Shown: piece after piece, positions 10,330 to 21,960 of the stretch
Layout: every line of letters begins with the position of its first letter
Numbering within the stretch: the stretch's first letter is position 1
NCBI RefSeq assembly: GCF_030272615.1
Contig: NC_081410.1
Span: forward strand, 222,077,415-222,141,414
DNA length: 64,000 nucleotides
Direction: 5' to 3'
Origin: Cryptomeria japonica
Taxonomy: Eukaryota > Streptophyta > Pinopsida > Cupressales > Cupressaceae
Notes under the pieces: model-generated
What the model was told of the DNA's origin: nothing
What the model saw: only the letters and a program-made list of their open reading frames with translations
Databases searched by the model: none
Program-made: the position numbers and the translations under genes

Positions 10330-13166
10330 ATGTTTATTATGTTGAAAGTTTAAAGCATAATATTTTGAGTGTTGGTTAGTTAGTGGGAAAAGGATTTGAA
10401 TTACAATTCAAGAATGGAAAATGCAAAATCATGAACAGAACTGGATTGGAGATTGCAACCGGTAATCAGACTAAAGGTAATATATTTCACTTGAATACCA
10501 TCGATAAGACATGTTTGATTGCACACATTGATGAAAGTTGGTTATGGCATAAGAGACTCTGTCATGTGAATTTTGATTGCATTGTAAAGATCAGTTCAAT
10601 TAAGGTAGTAAGGGATTTACCTAAGATTGTGAAACCTGATAATCCGGTATGTAAGAAATGTCAAATGGGAAATCAAGTTAGAACAACATTTAAGAGCATT
10701 TCTGAGAAATCCAATAATATTCTTGATTTAATCCATATTGATTTATGTGGTCCAACAAGAACAAGAAGTCTTCAGGGTGATAGATACTTTATGCTAATAA
10801 TTGATGATTATTCTAGAATGTGTTGGGGTACTTTTCTTAGGGACAAATTAGAAGCTTTTGGAAGATTCCTAATATACAAGAAAATGGTAGAGAATGAAAC
10901 CGGCAAGAAAATCAAATGTTTGAGATTCTGATCAAGGAGGAGAATTTACATCTAGTGAATTCAATCCATTCTATGAGGAGAATGAAATCAAAAGAAAACT
11001 ATCAGCACCCCAGACACCTGCGCAGAATGGAGTTGTGGAAATGAAGAACAAAACTATACTAGATGTAGCAAGAACCATGATGATGGAAGAAAATCTACCT
11101 CATGTGTACTGGAGAGAAGCAGTGAATACTACGGTCTATACTTTCAATAGAGTTCACATCAAAGGTGAAAATGGTAAGACCCCTTATGAACTATGGCTCA
11201 GTCATACTCCTACTCTTAAATAATTTAGAATATTTGGAAGAAAATGCTATATTAGGATAGATGAGTCTATTCGAAAATTTGATCCTAGAAGTGATGAAGG
11301 AATATTTCTTGGTTATTCAACTAGAAGCAAGGCATATAGATGTTATAATAAAAGATTGCAGAAAATCATTGAGTACTAATGTGAAGATAGATGAACATTT
11401 TAGAGGAAAATCAAGATCTATAGAACCGGTGGTAGAAATGATTATTAATGAACTGACATAGATTGCACCGACATCATTAAAAAACTCAACTTTGACTGAA
11501 GAACAACAACCTGTAAGTGGAAATCAGAATAAACCCAGGTATGTAAGATTGGATCATTCAGAAAATCTGATAATTGGAAATAAAAATCAAGGTGTTATGA
11601 CTAGAGGAAGATTGGAAAATGAAGAGGTATGTTTAATATCTCAAGTGATGGAGCATGTGAAGATAAAAATTGGATAAAAGCAATGGAAGAAGAACTAGAA
11701 CAAATTGAAAAGAACAATACTTGGACATTAGTTCCCCGGCCTAAAGACAAAAATGTAATTGGAACTAAATGGGTATTTAGAAATAAACTTAATGAGGATG
11801 GTGAAGTAATAAAAAATAAAGCAAGATTAGTTTGTAAAGGTTATTCACAGAAAGAAGAAATTGATTATAATGAAACCTTTGCACCGATAGCCAGAATTAA
11901 AGCAGTTAGACTATTTCTTGCATTTGCAGCTCACAAGAACTATAAAGTTTATCAGATGGATGTAAAATGTGCATTTTGAATGGAGATCTTGAAGAGGAAG
12001 TTTACATTGAACAACCTGATGGATTTTCATTAACAGATGATAAGGATATGGTTTGCAGGTTAAGGAAAGCTTTATATGGATTGAAGCAAGCTCCCAAAGC
12101 TTGCTATGCTACACTAGATAAATATATTTTAAATCCTGGTTACACAAAAGGTAATGTTGATAGCAATTTGTATTACAAAATCACCAATGATGACATTTTG
12201 GTTATTGAAGTATTTGTGGATGATATTATTTTTGGAGGTGAAGAAGAGATATGTAAAGACTTTGTTAAGAAGATGTAGGAAGAGTTTAAAATGTATATGA
12301 TTGGAGAGATAAAAAAAATTATAGGTTTTCATATTTCCCAAACAGATAAAGGTATATTCATATGTCAAAAAAAATACTTGAAGGAACTTTTGAAGAAATT
12401 TGGTATGGAAAACTCCAAACTAGTAAGCACTCCTATGACTACAATAGATATATTGACATTAAAGGATGATTCAGCTCCTATAAATTGGACAAGGTACAAA
12501 TATATGATTGGAGGATTATTGTATTTGACACAAACCAGACTTGATATAATGAATGCAGTGTGTATTGTTTCTGTATTTCAAAGCAATCCTAAAGAAAATC
12601 ATGAATCAACAGTAAAAAGGATTTTCCGGTACCAACAAGGCACAACAAATCTTGGTTTATGGTATCCTAAGCAAGAAAATTTTGAGTTATGTGCATATAC
12701 AAATGCAATTTTGGTAGGAGATGTAGATGATAGAAAGAGTACCATTGGCAGTGCATTCTTTCTTGGGAGAAGATTAATTTCATGGATTAGCAAGAAGCAA
12801 ACTTGTACATCATTATCTACAGCAGAAGCAAAATATGTTACAACAACAACTAATTGCACACAAATTTTATGGATCAAGCAAATGTTGAAGGATATCAAGG
12901 TAAAATGCAAAGAACCGATAATTATTCATTGTGATAATTCAGCAACAATAGATATATCAAAGAATCCAGTATTTCACTCTAAAACAAAGCATGTTTCTAT
13001 TAAGTAAAATTTTCTGAAAGAAAATGTTGAAGGAAATGAAGTGAGATTGGTTTATGTGAATACTAAAGAGCAAATTGCCGATATTTTTACAAAGCATTTG
13101 CCTAAGGAAACATTTGAATATCTCAGAGAGCAGCTTAAGGTAATTTCCCCATCGATAGAGACTTGA
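10330..13166 (+). pseudogene. copia-2 pol remnant (integrase, RT, RNase H)
   Basis: The remnant starts in GAG-pre-integrase and keeps the best integrase zinc site of the three copias: HKRLCHV with two His, then CKKCQMG with both Cys (10545-10680). The first DDE Asp (HIDLCGP near 10738) is present. A frame change near 10928 breaks the second Asp region. VVEMKNKT replaces the usual VVERKN near 11033. RT continues in several frames with FVDD near 12215, and RNase H runs from about 12680 to the stop at 13164-13166. There are at least five frame changes (near 10930, 11225, 11375, 11640 and 11975). It is not functional. Confidence 0.9.
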
Positions 13167-13481
13167 ATGATGAAGAATGGCATTAGACCGGCAAGGACTA
13201 AGAGAAAAATCTTTTTCCCGCTTTGATAAAAGAGAGCTACTTCTCATGGGGAGTAGTTAGCTGTATGTTAAGTTTTGATTTTGATTCTTAACTACTTCGG
13301 CATTTGATGTCAAAGGAGGAGAGATATCTATGGTAAAACACTGTACTTAGGGGAGAGATGTATTTTTGGTTCTCTTTTTGGTACAAAACTTTGTATTGAT
13401 CTATTTCGGGGAGATTGTTGGTATTTGGCATTCTATTTTTGGCACTTAGATGTTTTTCCATCTAGTGTTGCCATCAATGCC
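13167..13481 (+). other. copia-2 3' untranslated region
   Basis: This region is colinear with 3242-3602 of copia-1, including the TTTGATGTCAAAGGAGG purine tract near 13303 and a second GGGGAGAGAT tract near 13352. I see no gene in it. Confidence 0.7.
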
Positions 13482-13493
13482 AAAGGGGGAGAT
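13482..13493 (+). promoter_or_regulatory. Polypurine tract of copia-2
   Basis: AAAGGGGGAGAT follows GCCATCAATGCC and abuts the LTR start TGTTAG. It is identical to the tracts of copia-1, D and E. Confidence 0.88.
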
Positions 13494-14622
13494 TGTTAGT
13501 ATTATGGATTATTTCATCATGTGTTGCATTGGTTTTGTCATTGATGTCAACACTTATCTTTATGGTAGTCTACATTGTTGATTTGTCACTCTGGTTATAT
13601 TGGTTTATTGTTGAACCGGCATATTGTGGTCCCAACATGGATATTGCCTTATGCACAGTCATCGATATATGTTTCACCAGCAGCTACGATAGTGATGATG
13701 ACTTCTTATCATCTGGAGATCATTTGGTTATGTCGAAGACATGAATTGGATGTTTGGATTTGGTGTTTTTCTTATTGGACTAATCGAGTTCACATATTTG
13801 CCTTTATCGGCAGATATTCTAGGTTATGGACCAGTACAAGATATCATGTTCCAGATCAGCACAACATGTTTTGGAAATGGTTTATTGATTGGATAACGTG
13901 TAAATGTATTGAGCTGACATATTATATTGCATCAAGACTTATTTGTAATTTATTTAAATGTAATATCTTTAGGGAGCTGACCTAATGATAAGGTCTTAGG
14001 TTTTATATAAATAATTATAAGATCTTATTGAAGATCATATTATGAGTGTGTGTGAATATTGAAGATCATTGTAGAGAGAAAATAAGCAGATCCTTGTGTG
14101 AATCACATAGATATTATCTGAAGGTTGAAGGAAAGGTTATAAATATGTTTGGCACTCATGGTCATAGCTTAAACCGGCACTAAATCTAGCATTGCAGATG
14201 CTATATTAAAGAAGTACATTGTTATTGGATTTAACCATCCAATTGTAGTCAGTGTGACTCCTATTTTGTGATTGAGCAGTGAGCTCTAGGGGGTTGGCCT
14301 TTCTACATGTGTAAACCCCATTATTGTATTCACTTACTATCTGTAGTAGTATCATCTGATTGTGGGTAAGGTTTCCCATCGTGGTTTTCCCCCTTACATG
14401 GTTTCCATGTCAAAATCTTTGTGTCATGTGTTGTGGATATTGTTTATCTTTCTGTTTCATGCATTAAGTTATACCAGTACTGCTATAACTGTTAATCTGT
14501 TTTACCAACATTAAGTTTGTTTTACAAAGACTAAGTTTCAAGTTGGATTAACTAGTTTTGAGTTGTAATTTATTGATAATTGATTCACCCCCCCTCTCAG
14601 TTGTCCTTCCCAGTTCCTAACA
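13494..14622 (+). repeat. 3' LTR of copia-2
   Basis: This 1,129-bp LTR begins TGTTAGTATTATGG and ends TTCCTAACA. A TATATAA box at 14004-14010 follows a CTTAGGTTT block that is conserved in the other copia LTRs. The U5 hairpin (GTGGTTTTCCCCC, then GGTTTCCATG) lies near 14381-14410 and ATTCACCCCCCC near 14583. Its closest relatives are the LTRs at 3615 and 58562. Confidence 0.91.
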
Positions 14623-16749
14623 TTGTCGACTCGGGATGGTTAGTGACCAATTGGTAGATTTTGATGCTGACCCAGTCTAGGATGATTATTTTCAAATTTT
14701 CTATTGAGCAAAGGATTGATTCAATAAGGCAAGGATGACATCTCAGAGATGTGAAAGGATTATGATAAGCTTCCAGTTCAAGTGTGATGGATCACAAGTT
14801 CTCTGATGAATTCAGAGATTTTCTTGTTCACAGAGATCCTGAAGTAGAAGAATGTACACCCATGGAAGAATTAAATCAAGATAAAATCACTCACATCAGA
14901 TGAACCTTGACAAAAGAATACAGTGGATGTGATATGCATGACTTATAGTGTCCATAGCTAGCAGATTGAATTAAGAGCACCAGAGTGATGATGTTTCATG
15001 AACATGAACTACTTGATGAAGTATTGTTCAACTATAAATACAACAAGGTGGTGGTTAGATTGGTAGGAGAGTAAGAAGCCTTTTCATTTTCTGAATGTAG
15101 TTTTTCCTTCTGCAAGGAGAATGATGTTTGAGCAAGCTTGTAAATAGAGTTGCAATATACTCTGTGATATTGGATAAATTTTTCTCTCATATGTGAGTAT
15201 GTATATTGCCAGAGGGAATGTGAAAGTGGGGAGGATTGCAAGAAGGGGTGTGAAATCCTTTTCTTATGAAGAAAGGTCATTCATGGAAAAGCCTCTACGT
15301 CTACTTTATCACTGGATGGCAGGGGGTTCTAAGAGAGAGCCCACAGAGAAATGAAAAAGGGACATGTCTAGGTAGGGAGAGACATAAATCCATCCATGTA
15401 GCTGCGACCCCTCCCCAGCATATTATGTTTTCCCCCTAACTCCTCCTCCCACTACCTCTGATCCTAGGCATGAAGGTTGAAGCTCCTCCTCTAGTTTAGA
15501 GGTGACTTTTCTTCTTGTCGGGACCCTGTTTCCTTTCCTAGAAGGGAAATGCTCAATAGGACAGAAGCGCAACATCTCACACTCCATCCGAAGGTTTCAG
15601 GGCGATAATAACATGGCTCAAATAGTTTTTCCCCTACCAATTTTTAGTTAGGAACGATGATTCACAGGTGCTAGCGCATGGATATGCAAAAAATTTTGTA
15701 ACAGAATTGCATACGGCCTTTTAGGGCTAATTGTTAAGAATGAATCTGCTGTTGACATGTGTCTTTTGGCTGGAAGCTTGTTACTCCCTTTATTCTATAG
15801 AAAAGGAAATCATGGCTAGAAGAAGGGTTCAGATTTTTTTGGTAATGTCATGTAGGTTCATTTTTCTTGTTCCTTGGGTTTTTCCTAGTTTGTTTCTAGT
15901 AGCGTGTCTAAGTGAAGCAAACAAGTTGTACAGTCTTTTATAGAGCAAATAAAGAAAGATTTTAGTGTCAAATTTTGTACAGGTTCTTGAAGGAGTTATA
16001 TGTAAATTTTATCTTGTGATAGAGATAACATTTTGTTTAAAGAAAAATAGAATCTTGACTCTTTTCTCTCCATTGCATGAATCTATCAATTTTTTAAATG
16101 AAATGAATCAAGGGTTTATTTTATTTAGTGCATTGTTATGATGTATGTATCTTTTTGTTTACGCTTCGGCCCAAGGGGTCAATTAAATCACTTAAATGGA
16201 GTTGTAGAATGATAGGGCTTGTGCAAGGATTTTAGATATGTAGTTTTGGGTTAGGGTTACAAATGGGGTATATTGTAAGGCAGTATCATCTCAGATTTTG
16301 TCACATTTTCAAGTTTATGTTTTATATCTTTCAGGTGCCCAATGGAGTAAGACACTAATCAATTCTTGTAATTGGTTTTAATTATCAGCTTTGTTTTTCT
16401 TTTAACAAATGAATCTCTATAAATCTCTTAAATATCAGAATATCATTTGTTAAGCTTTTGTATATTTTTTGAGAGTTGTCCCACCCATCTCATAATCTAG
16501 CTTAAGGTTGAGGATCACTGAAGGACTCACCATCCTTAAGCATTCTCCCTTTCTATTGAGTCCTTTTATGAGATAATCTTCTTTGTTTCCAGTAGATTCC
16601 TAAGTATAGTTGTAGAGAGCCGGAAGGTCACTAAAGGGATCACCCTCTCAGGTTCTGCAGAGCCTGAAGTGTAGAAGGATCTTGTATCCTTGTTAACATT
16701 GGTCCAAGCTTGACGGATACTGATAGTTGGAGGTGGATTTCCATAAATA
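14623..16749. other. Unassigned sequence between copia-2 and element H
   Basis: I see no supportable gene here. A TATA-like CTATAAATAC occurs at 15033-15042, followed about 100 bp later by a T-rich stretch, which could be the remains of an old LTR promoter. On the minus strand, 16749-16450 continues from the H Gag region without recognisable domains. The open frames at 15032-15280 and 15731-15943 have no coding character that I can recognise. Part of this may be the 3' region of H. Confidence 0.4.
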
Positions 16750-18628
16750 TTATGAGGAATCAGCTTGGTCTCTGCCTTGTGGCAATGTAAACCCGTTCAT
16801 TTTGGGAACCAACACATAACTCATAGTAGGCTTATTTGTTAATCTAAAATCGGCTAACCTATGTCCAAATTTGTTACACCGGTAACAATAACCATGAAAG
16901 TTTGGGACATACCAGCTAGGTTGCCTTGGTCCTGCAAATGTCTTTCTCATCAGGGGTCTTCCTTTCATGCTGCTAACTCTAGTGAATCCTTCATGATCAA
17001 CCCTTTCATTTCTCCTCAAATCTAGATTCTGGTACGTTGAGTGTGGCCTCTGGTTTATTGATTATGTATACTAGTTTGTGTGACTATTTCTAAAAAATTC
17101 TGCATAAGTCATCTTAGCGGGTATCCTTGCTTGCAATGAATGTCTTTTTCTCTTCACCTTCACTTGAAGAACTGAACTGCATCTCCTTATCGGATGTGTC
17201 TTTGTTGTTTGAACTTTGTCCTTCAAATCCTAAGCCACCGATATCTTTAGATTGTGTTTGTTTTCTCAACATCTTGTCTACGGCTTTGGTGCTACCCTCA
17301 TATTTGCTCCTTATTTTTAGTTCATCCTTACTCTCTTCAAGCTCTTTTCTGAGCTTCACTATCTCTGCTTCCAGATCTTGATGCTCCTTTTCCTTCTTCA
17401 ACAGATCAGAGGATGCAACTTCACATATCCTCTTGGCTTCTTCCACCTGGAGTTTCAAGTCAGAGATAACTTGATTTGACTCATCCAAGGACTGCTTCAA
17501 GTGATCTTGTTCTTCTAATACTTCAAGCTTGACCTTCTTGAGTTCTCTTCTTGTTTTACTTAACTCCTCAAGATCACTTATGAGCTCACCTTCTAGAGCC
17601 ACTTCAGCTTCAATGTCTTCTTCTTCCTCATCTTCACCAACCGATTCATCTAGTGCCATAAAGAGATTAACTTCTCTTTCATTCTCATGATAGCCATCTT
17701 CTGATGCACTTTATTCATCTGTGGCATCATCACCAATAGATTGTTATACTTCAGGTAGCCTCTTCTTCCTTTTTGATAGACATTCATTTCTTTGTCTTTA
17801 TTGATAGATCTGCCAAAACTTCTTTTCTCATCTCCATCTGTTTCATTATAAGGACATTTTGCAGTAAAAATTCCAACTTCACCATAGTTGAAGCATTTGA
17901 GTGGTAACTTTCCTTTAAACTTGTCAGATCTTCTCTTGAGATTACTGACAAAGTTTTCTACCTTTGCATCTTTATGAGCAACCTCTTCCTTGCCCTTTTT
18001 GGTAAAGTTAAATGCTGCCTCTTTCCTTGAAGATGCTTCACCGGTTCTTCTCATTTCATAGGTTGTTAGAGAGCCAAATAGCTCATCCATTGTGAAGGTC
18101 TCCAGACCCTTGGCTTCCTCTATGGTAGAAACCTTAGTATCATACTTAGATGTGAGAGATCTAAGTACCTTTTTGACAATGATTTTATCAGCAATTTCTT
18201 CTCCAAGTCCTCTAATGGTGTTCACAATTTCATTTTCTCTGTGAAGGTAGTCTCCAATATTTTCTTCATCTTTCATCTTGAAGCCTTCAAGATGACCTCT
18301 TAGTGATTGTAGCTTGGCCTCTTTGACTTTGGCATCTCCTTTAAATAATCTCTGCAATTTATCCAAAGTCTCCTTGGCGGATGCACAGTAGATGACCTTG
18401 CCAAACTCATTATCAAATAGCATGTTTAGCCTTTGCATTATTCTCATACTCCTTCTTAGCATCTAGATCAGTGGGAGGAACACTAGGGATAGTATACTCA
18501 TTCTTGATAGACATACCCATATCAAAACCAAGAGAGGAAATATAGGTCTCCATTCTTTTGCTCTAGAAGGCATAGTTATATCCATCAAACATGGGGGATT
18601 TTGAGGAGGCAGACTCATTTCTTTCCAT
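16750..18628 (-). pseudogene. Element H Gag (UBN2-type, coiled coil, zinc knuckles)
   Basis: The ATG at 18628 begins MERNESASSKSPMFDGYNY, the N-terminal signature of copia Gag (DUF4219-like). A UBN2-type capsid region follows at 18462-18060 (RLNMLFDNEFGKV, VLRSLTSKYDTKV). The first zinc knuckle near 17900 is damaged (CFNYGEVGIFTAKC, with Tyr for the second Cys and no His). Then comes an acidic stretch and a long coiled coil (17640-17300), a GLGF motif near 17235, and a second knuckle near 16890 (CYRCNKFGHRLADF, last Cys lost). Frame changes lie near 18440, 17655 and 17110. Gag would package the RNA. This copy is dead. Confidence 0.85.
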
Positions 18629-18687
18629 TGTGCTGTTTGACCAGAATCTACCCAAGCTAGAGAAATATTTAATCAACTGGGATCCTA

Positions 18688-18701
18688 GGCTTTGATACTA
18701 A
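18688..18701 (-). promoter_or_regulatory. Primer-binding site of element H
   Basis: On the minus strand TTAGTATCAAAGCC follows the LTR end CAACA after one base. It differs from the initiator tRNA-Met PBS (TTGGTATCAGAGCC) at two positions. Confidence 0.8.
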
Positions 18702-18834
18702 TTGTTGAACACAATCTACCACTAAGAGGGGTCTGAATCAGTGGTTCTTGAAAACTATTTTCTTTAAACTAAGCTTGGAATACCGGTTATCAACTTAAAT
18801 ACTAAACAAATAAATTGGTAAGATAAGAGTGGAT

Positions 18835-20449
18835 ATCAATGTTGGCATTATGTGAACCGACATGAGCCTTATGTGAACCGACATGAAGACATAATGATAT
18901 TGTATGTTGTCATTGATTTCAATATGGGACATAGTGTGAACCGGCACATGTGATAAGTGAAGAGAGAGGAACCGACATATGTATGAACCGGTTTATATGC
19001 CAAAGTGAAGCGGCATATTTGTTCAAGGTGAACCAACATGTAGTTATGGGAACCGACACATGGAAGCATTGTATGACTACCGGTCGGTAGGTAGCTTCCA
19101 CTTCGAGGTTTTCAGTTGGAGTACCTCAAGTTTGTGTGACTCAATCGGTGATCTTTGTGTGATGAGTTAGCAGTATGATGAAGGACAAATCGTGTTGCCA
19201 CGTAAGCTTTGTGTGCATGAAGGATCTTGCATGAAGATGACTATTCCTATCTACCTCGGGAATGTGCGAAGTCTATCAAACGGTGATAATGCATGATGGG
19301 TTATCATCCGCCATGAAAATGGTGGATAATGGACGATGGAGAATATCTTGAGATCGATTCAAGATTGTTGCATTTAATGCAGCATGATTCAACGGTCAGG
19401 ATCAAATCGTTTGAATTACTTAACCCAACAGGTTTAGGGTTTAGGGTTTTTGCTACCAACCTATATGTTTCCTATAAGGTCGATGTTGGGTTTCCTTCTG
19501 AGGTTGTTGGCAAAAAGTTGTGAGTGTGTATCCAAGGAAAGTGATACGTGATTCTTTCCAGACCAAAGGAGAGAAGAGATACCTACAAAGGGAATGTGCA
19601 GAAGGAAAAGAGGAGCCTAAATGAATCTGCATTATCATTAAGTGTTGTTAATAGATTATTGTAATACCTATTGATCTCTAACCACTTCAATAGTTATAAA
19701 ATCCCCTAACAGGGTAGCCTTAACTGGCTTGATTCAAAATCCCTTAAATTGGGTGGTCTTAACTGGCTTGTTTCAAATCCCTTAACTGGGTAACTCGAGG
19801 CTAATGAGTTTTGAGAAGCTAGAGAAGCTTAGGAGATCCTTTCAGCTATTGAGTTCTTGAAATCCTCTAACAAGGTGACCCTACTAGGTTTAACCCTTAA
19901 CCGGGTGATCCTTAATAGGATCGGTTCCTACCAGAACCTATTGTAATGTCCTTAACCGGACAAGGCTCCTAACAGAGTGGACTTCTAAAGAGTTCAAAAA
20001 GTAGCTTGTGGGTATTCATCCCCACCGTAGTTTTTCCTAGTTGGGCTTCCATGTGAAAAATATGTTTGTCATGTGAAATGCTTCTGTCTTGTGATGATTT
20101 GTTTTACCTGTTAAGCACATGAAGGTTCTATGTTTTATGCCTATCTATAAAACATATTGAACTCATTGTGGTGAAGATCTGATGGTCAAGTTTACTATTT
20201 TATGCATGAGAATATAATGATACTGTAGTATTGACCTAAGAGGAAAGCTTATTGAGTGACTGGTTCATGACTAATTGAGCTATACTGGATGTTACCGGTT
20301 GCACTCTACTTTACTGGTATCCTTGTTTGTCAGTCATTTGGAGCATTTGCTGTCAAATCATTTTTTGACTGTATTTGTGTTTGTATGGATTCACCCCCCC
20401 TCTCAGTACCGGTTTGGTAGTTGTGGTTCATCATTGACCTATCAATCAA
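18835..20449. repeat. Target-site duplication ATCAA around the solo LTR
   Basis: ATCAA occurs at 18835-18839 and again at 20445-20449, immediately outside the TG and CA ends of the LTR at 18840-20444. Five bases is the normal duplication for LTR retrotransposons. Confidence 0.9.
18840..20444 (+). repeat. Solo LTR, 1,605 bp, with ATCAA duplication
   Basis: The sequence begins TGTTGGCATTATGTG and ends CCTATCA, flanked by the direct repeat ATCAA. No PBS or internal region is attached, so this is a solo LTR left by recombination between two LTRs. The U3 part (18850-19060) carries about nine copies of a GTGAACCGACATG-like motif. TATAAA lies at 19695-19700. At 19700-19990 there is an array of short hairpin-like units such as CCCTTAACTGGG. 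The U5 hairpin lies near 20028 and GATTCACCCCCCC at 20389. Two of these blocks recur in the E and G LTRs, so it comes from a related element. Confidence 0.9.
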
Positions 20450-20586
20450 TATAGGAAAACATACAAATGCATAACCCACAACACAAGATGTATGAGGAAA
20501 ACCCAATATGGGAAAAACCTCGGTGAGAAATGTTGCTGGAGTCTACTGCTCCAATCCAGCCTCACAATGAAACAACAGATTACAAT

Positions 20587-20700
20587 GATTTAGGGCACCA
20601 ACCCAAGGAGAACAAACCCCTACTAATTTAGGTCACCAACCCAAGGAGCACCAACCCCTACTGATTTAGGGCACCAACCCAAGGAGCACCAACCCCTACA
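20587..20700. repeat. Three tandem 38-bp repeats in the H LTR
   Basis: Units start at 20587, 20625 and 20663 with an exact 38-bp period. The unit contains TTAGGGCACCAACCC and AAGGAGCACCAACCCC. On the element's own strand it gives GGGTTGGTGCCC, a short GGG/CCC hairpin. It sits where other LTRs have their CCCTTAACTGGG arrays. Confidence 0.9.
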
Positions 20701-21272
20701 CCAAGCACCAACTCAGTGTAATATAATGAAATACAATTTTGATACAATTATAGCACCTAGTTGCAAATAAGTTCTGCAACACCTAATCAATAGAATTATG
20801 TTGGTTAACAACCTCCTCTTCTTCACTGGTTCTCACACTTCCGGTTATCAAATTACTCTCTCTGATCACTCATCGGTTACTCCCAACCTTTCTTCTCTCT
20901 CTCTTAGCCTCACACTTCACAGTTTCATTCTCGGATGCCTTCCTAACCAATCACTCCTTATTGGTATGCTGAACATTGAGTCTATTTCCTATAATGGAGA
21001 TAACAAGGGTTAGACCTTCACAATCCAAAGTTCACCAAGAAAGAAGGTTGACCTAACTACAACCGGTGAAGACATGAGGCTAAAGATGAAGATCGGTGCA
21101 GCAAGAAGAAATAATGTAGATCCTAAAGAAAAAATAAAGATGAGAGAGGATAGGTTCACCAGAAACAATAATACAAGAAGGAAGCCTAAAAGATCCCCCA
21201 CCAGTTGAATATAAAGAGATTCTGCACCCCGGAGAAGTAGAAGTGAAGAATGCAAACTGGTAAGATCACCTC

Positions 21273-21960
21273 ATGTTTGGTAGGAATAAATTTGTAAGTA
21301 ATATGTCTCCTTTCTCCAGTTACTACCTTTCTTGTAAATATTATGGTCATAAGGCAGATGAATGTAAAAATTTCTCTAGGAATAGTAATTATATTGGGAA
21401 AATATGTAATGCATATGTGCATAAGACATCAAAATCTAGAAACCTGCATATGCTCTCTCCTGGTTATGCTAACAAAAGTCCATGTATTGCTCCAAGAAAA
21501 TAAAATGTTACCTGTCATCATTGTAATGGACTTGACCATAGAAGTCATGAGTGCAGGAAGAAGATGTTTCATGCACATGTGAGCTGGTATAATAGTTATT
21601 ACTAGTATGGAAGTAATGACAAAATGTAAATGAGACATACTTCTACAAGATTAAGAAGTCAATTGAGACCGATGGCTAGCTATAATGGAATGATCATGAG
21701 AATAAGATCAAACCGGTCTAATAGAAGATCTTCCAATCATCAAGTTGGGATGAATACAGTATGCTTTTATATCAATGTATCCAGTCATACTGCAGAACCT
21801 GGTAGAGAAAGGACCAATCAATAGAAGAAGGTAAGACCTGCTCCCAGGACTGAAAAATGGGAAGAGGAGTGAAACCAAAAAGGTTTGGAGGAAGAAGGAA
21901 GAGAGTAGGACCATGGACCGACATTTTGCATTGAATGCACAAGTGATATCTCATAAGGCT
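21273..21960 (+). pseudogene. Element J Gag tail with zinc knuckles
   Basis: The translation shows a degraded knuckle (SCKYYGHKADEC, first Cys of the CCHC missing) near 21335 and an intact one (CHHCNGLDHRSHEC) near 21513, separated by a stop. These match the tandem-knuckle tails of the D, E and G Gags. The region continues with stops to about 21960, where an AACTTAGGGGGAGT purine tract follows, as after the E Gag at 42230. The upstream coiled coil is not clear. Confidence 0.65.

Larger units (their letters stand above)
10330..14622 (+). mobile_element. Ty1/copia element copia-2, 5' part displaced by gypsy-A
   Basis: This is a second copy of the copia-1 family, colinear with it from the GAG-pre-integrase region (compare 10331 with 371) through the 3' LTR. 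Its 5' portion should lie to the left of gypsy-A, outside the window, because gypsy-A is inserted in its coding region. It has more frameshifts than copia-1, consistent with greater age. Its right flank from 14623 is not recognised. Confidence 0.9.
16750..21005 (-). mobile_element. Minus-strand copia-type element H (LTR, PBS, Gag)
   Basis: Read on the minus strand, this is an LTR ending at 18703, a PBS at 18701-18688 and a Gag from 18628. No protease, integrase or RT is seen downstream, so H is either truncated or non-autonomous. Its LTR is split by the solo LTR at 18840-20444. The outer LTR boundary at 21005 is a guess, based on a TGTTAT start on the minus strand. The Gag is the full-length version of what D, E and G carry in shortened form. 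Confidence 0.8.
18703..21005 (-). repeat. LTR of element H, split by a solo LTR
   Basis: The minus-strand LTR ends at 18703 with a GATTCAGACCCCTCT block, the counterpart of ATTCACCCCCCCTCT in the other LTRs. It is interrupted at 18840 and resumes at 20450, where the minus strand reads CCGAGGTTTTTCCC then TTGGGTTTTCC (20520-20486), the conserved U5 hairpin. Removing the inserted LTR and one duplicated 5-mer leaves about 690 bp. The 5' boundary near 21005 is uncertain. Confidence 0.7.

Noticed and set aside
15731-15943. 70-codon open frame with a hydrophobic stretch
   Set aside because: It is short, with no recognisable motif or supporting context, and similar frames occur by chance in AT-rich DNA.
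20581-20700. Regularly spaced repeats resembling a CRISPR array
   Set aside because: The units are directly adjacent 38-bp tandem copies with no spacers, inside a plant LTR.
20798-21013. 71-codon open frame near the H LTR edge
   Set aside because: It is likely LTR sequence read antisense. No domain is visible and it overlaps the proposed LTR boundary.
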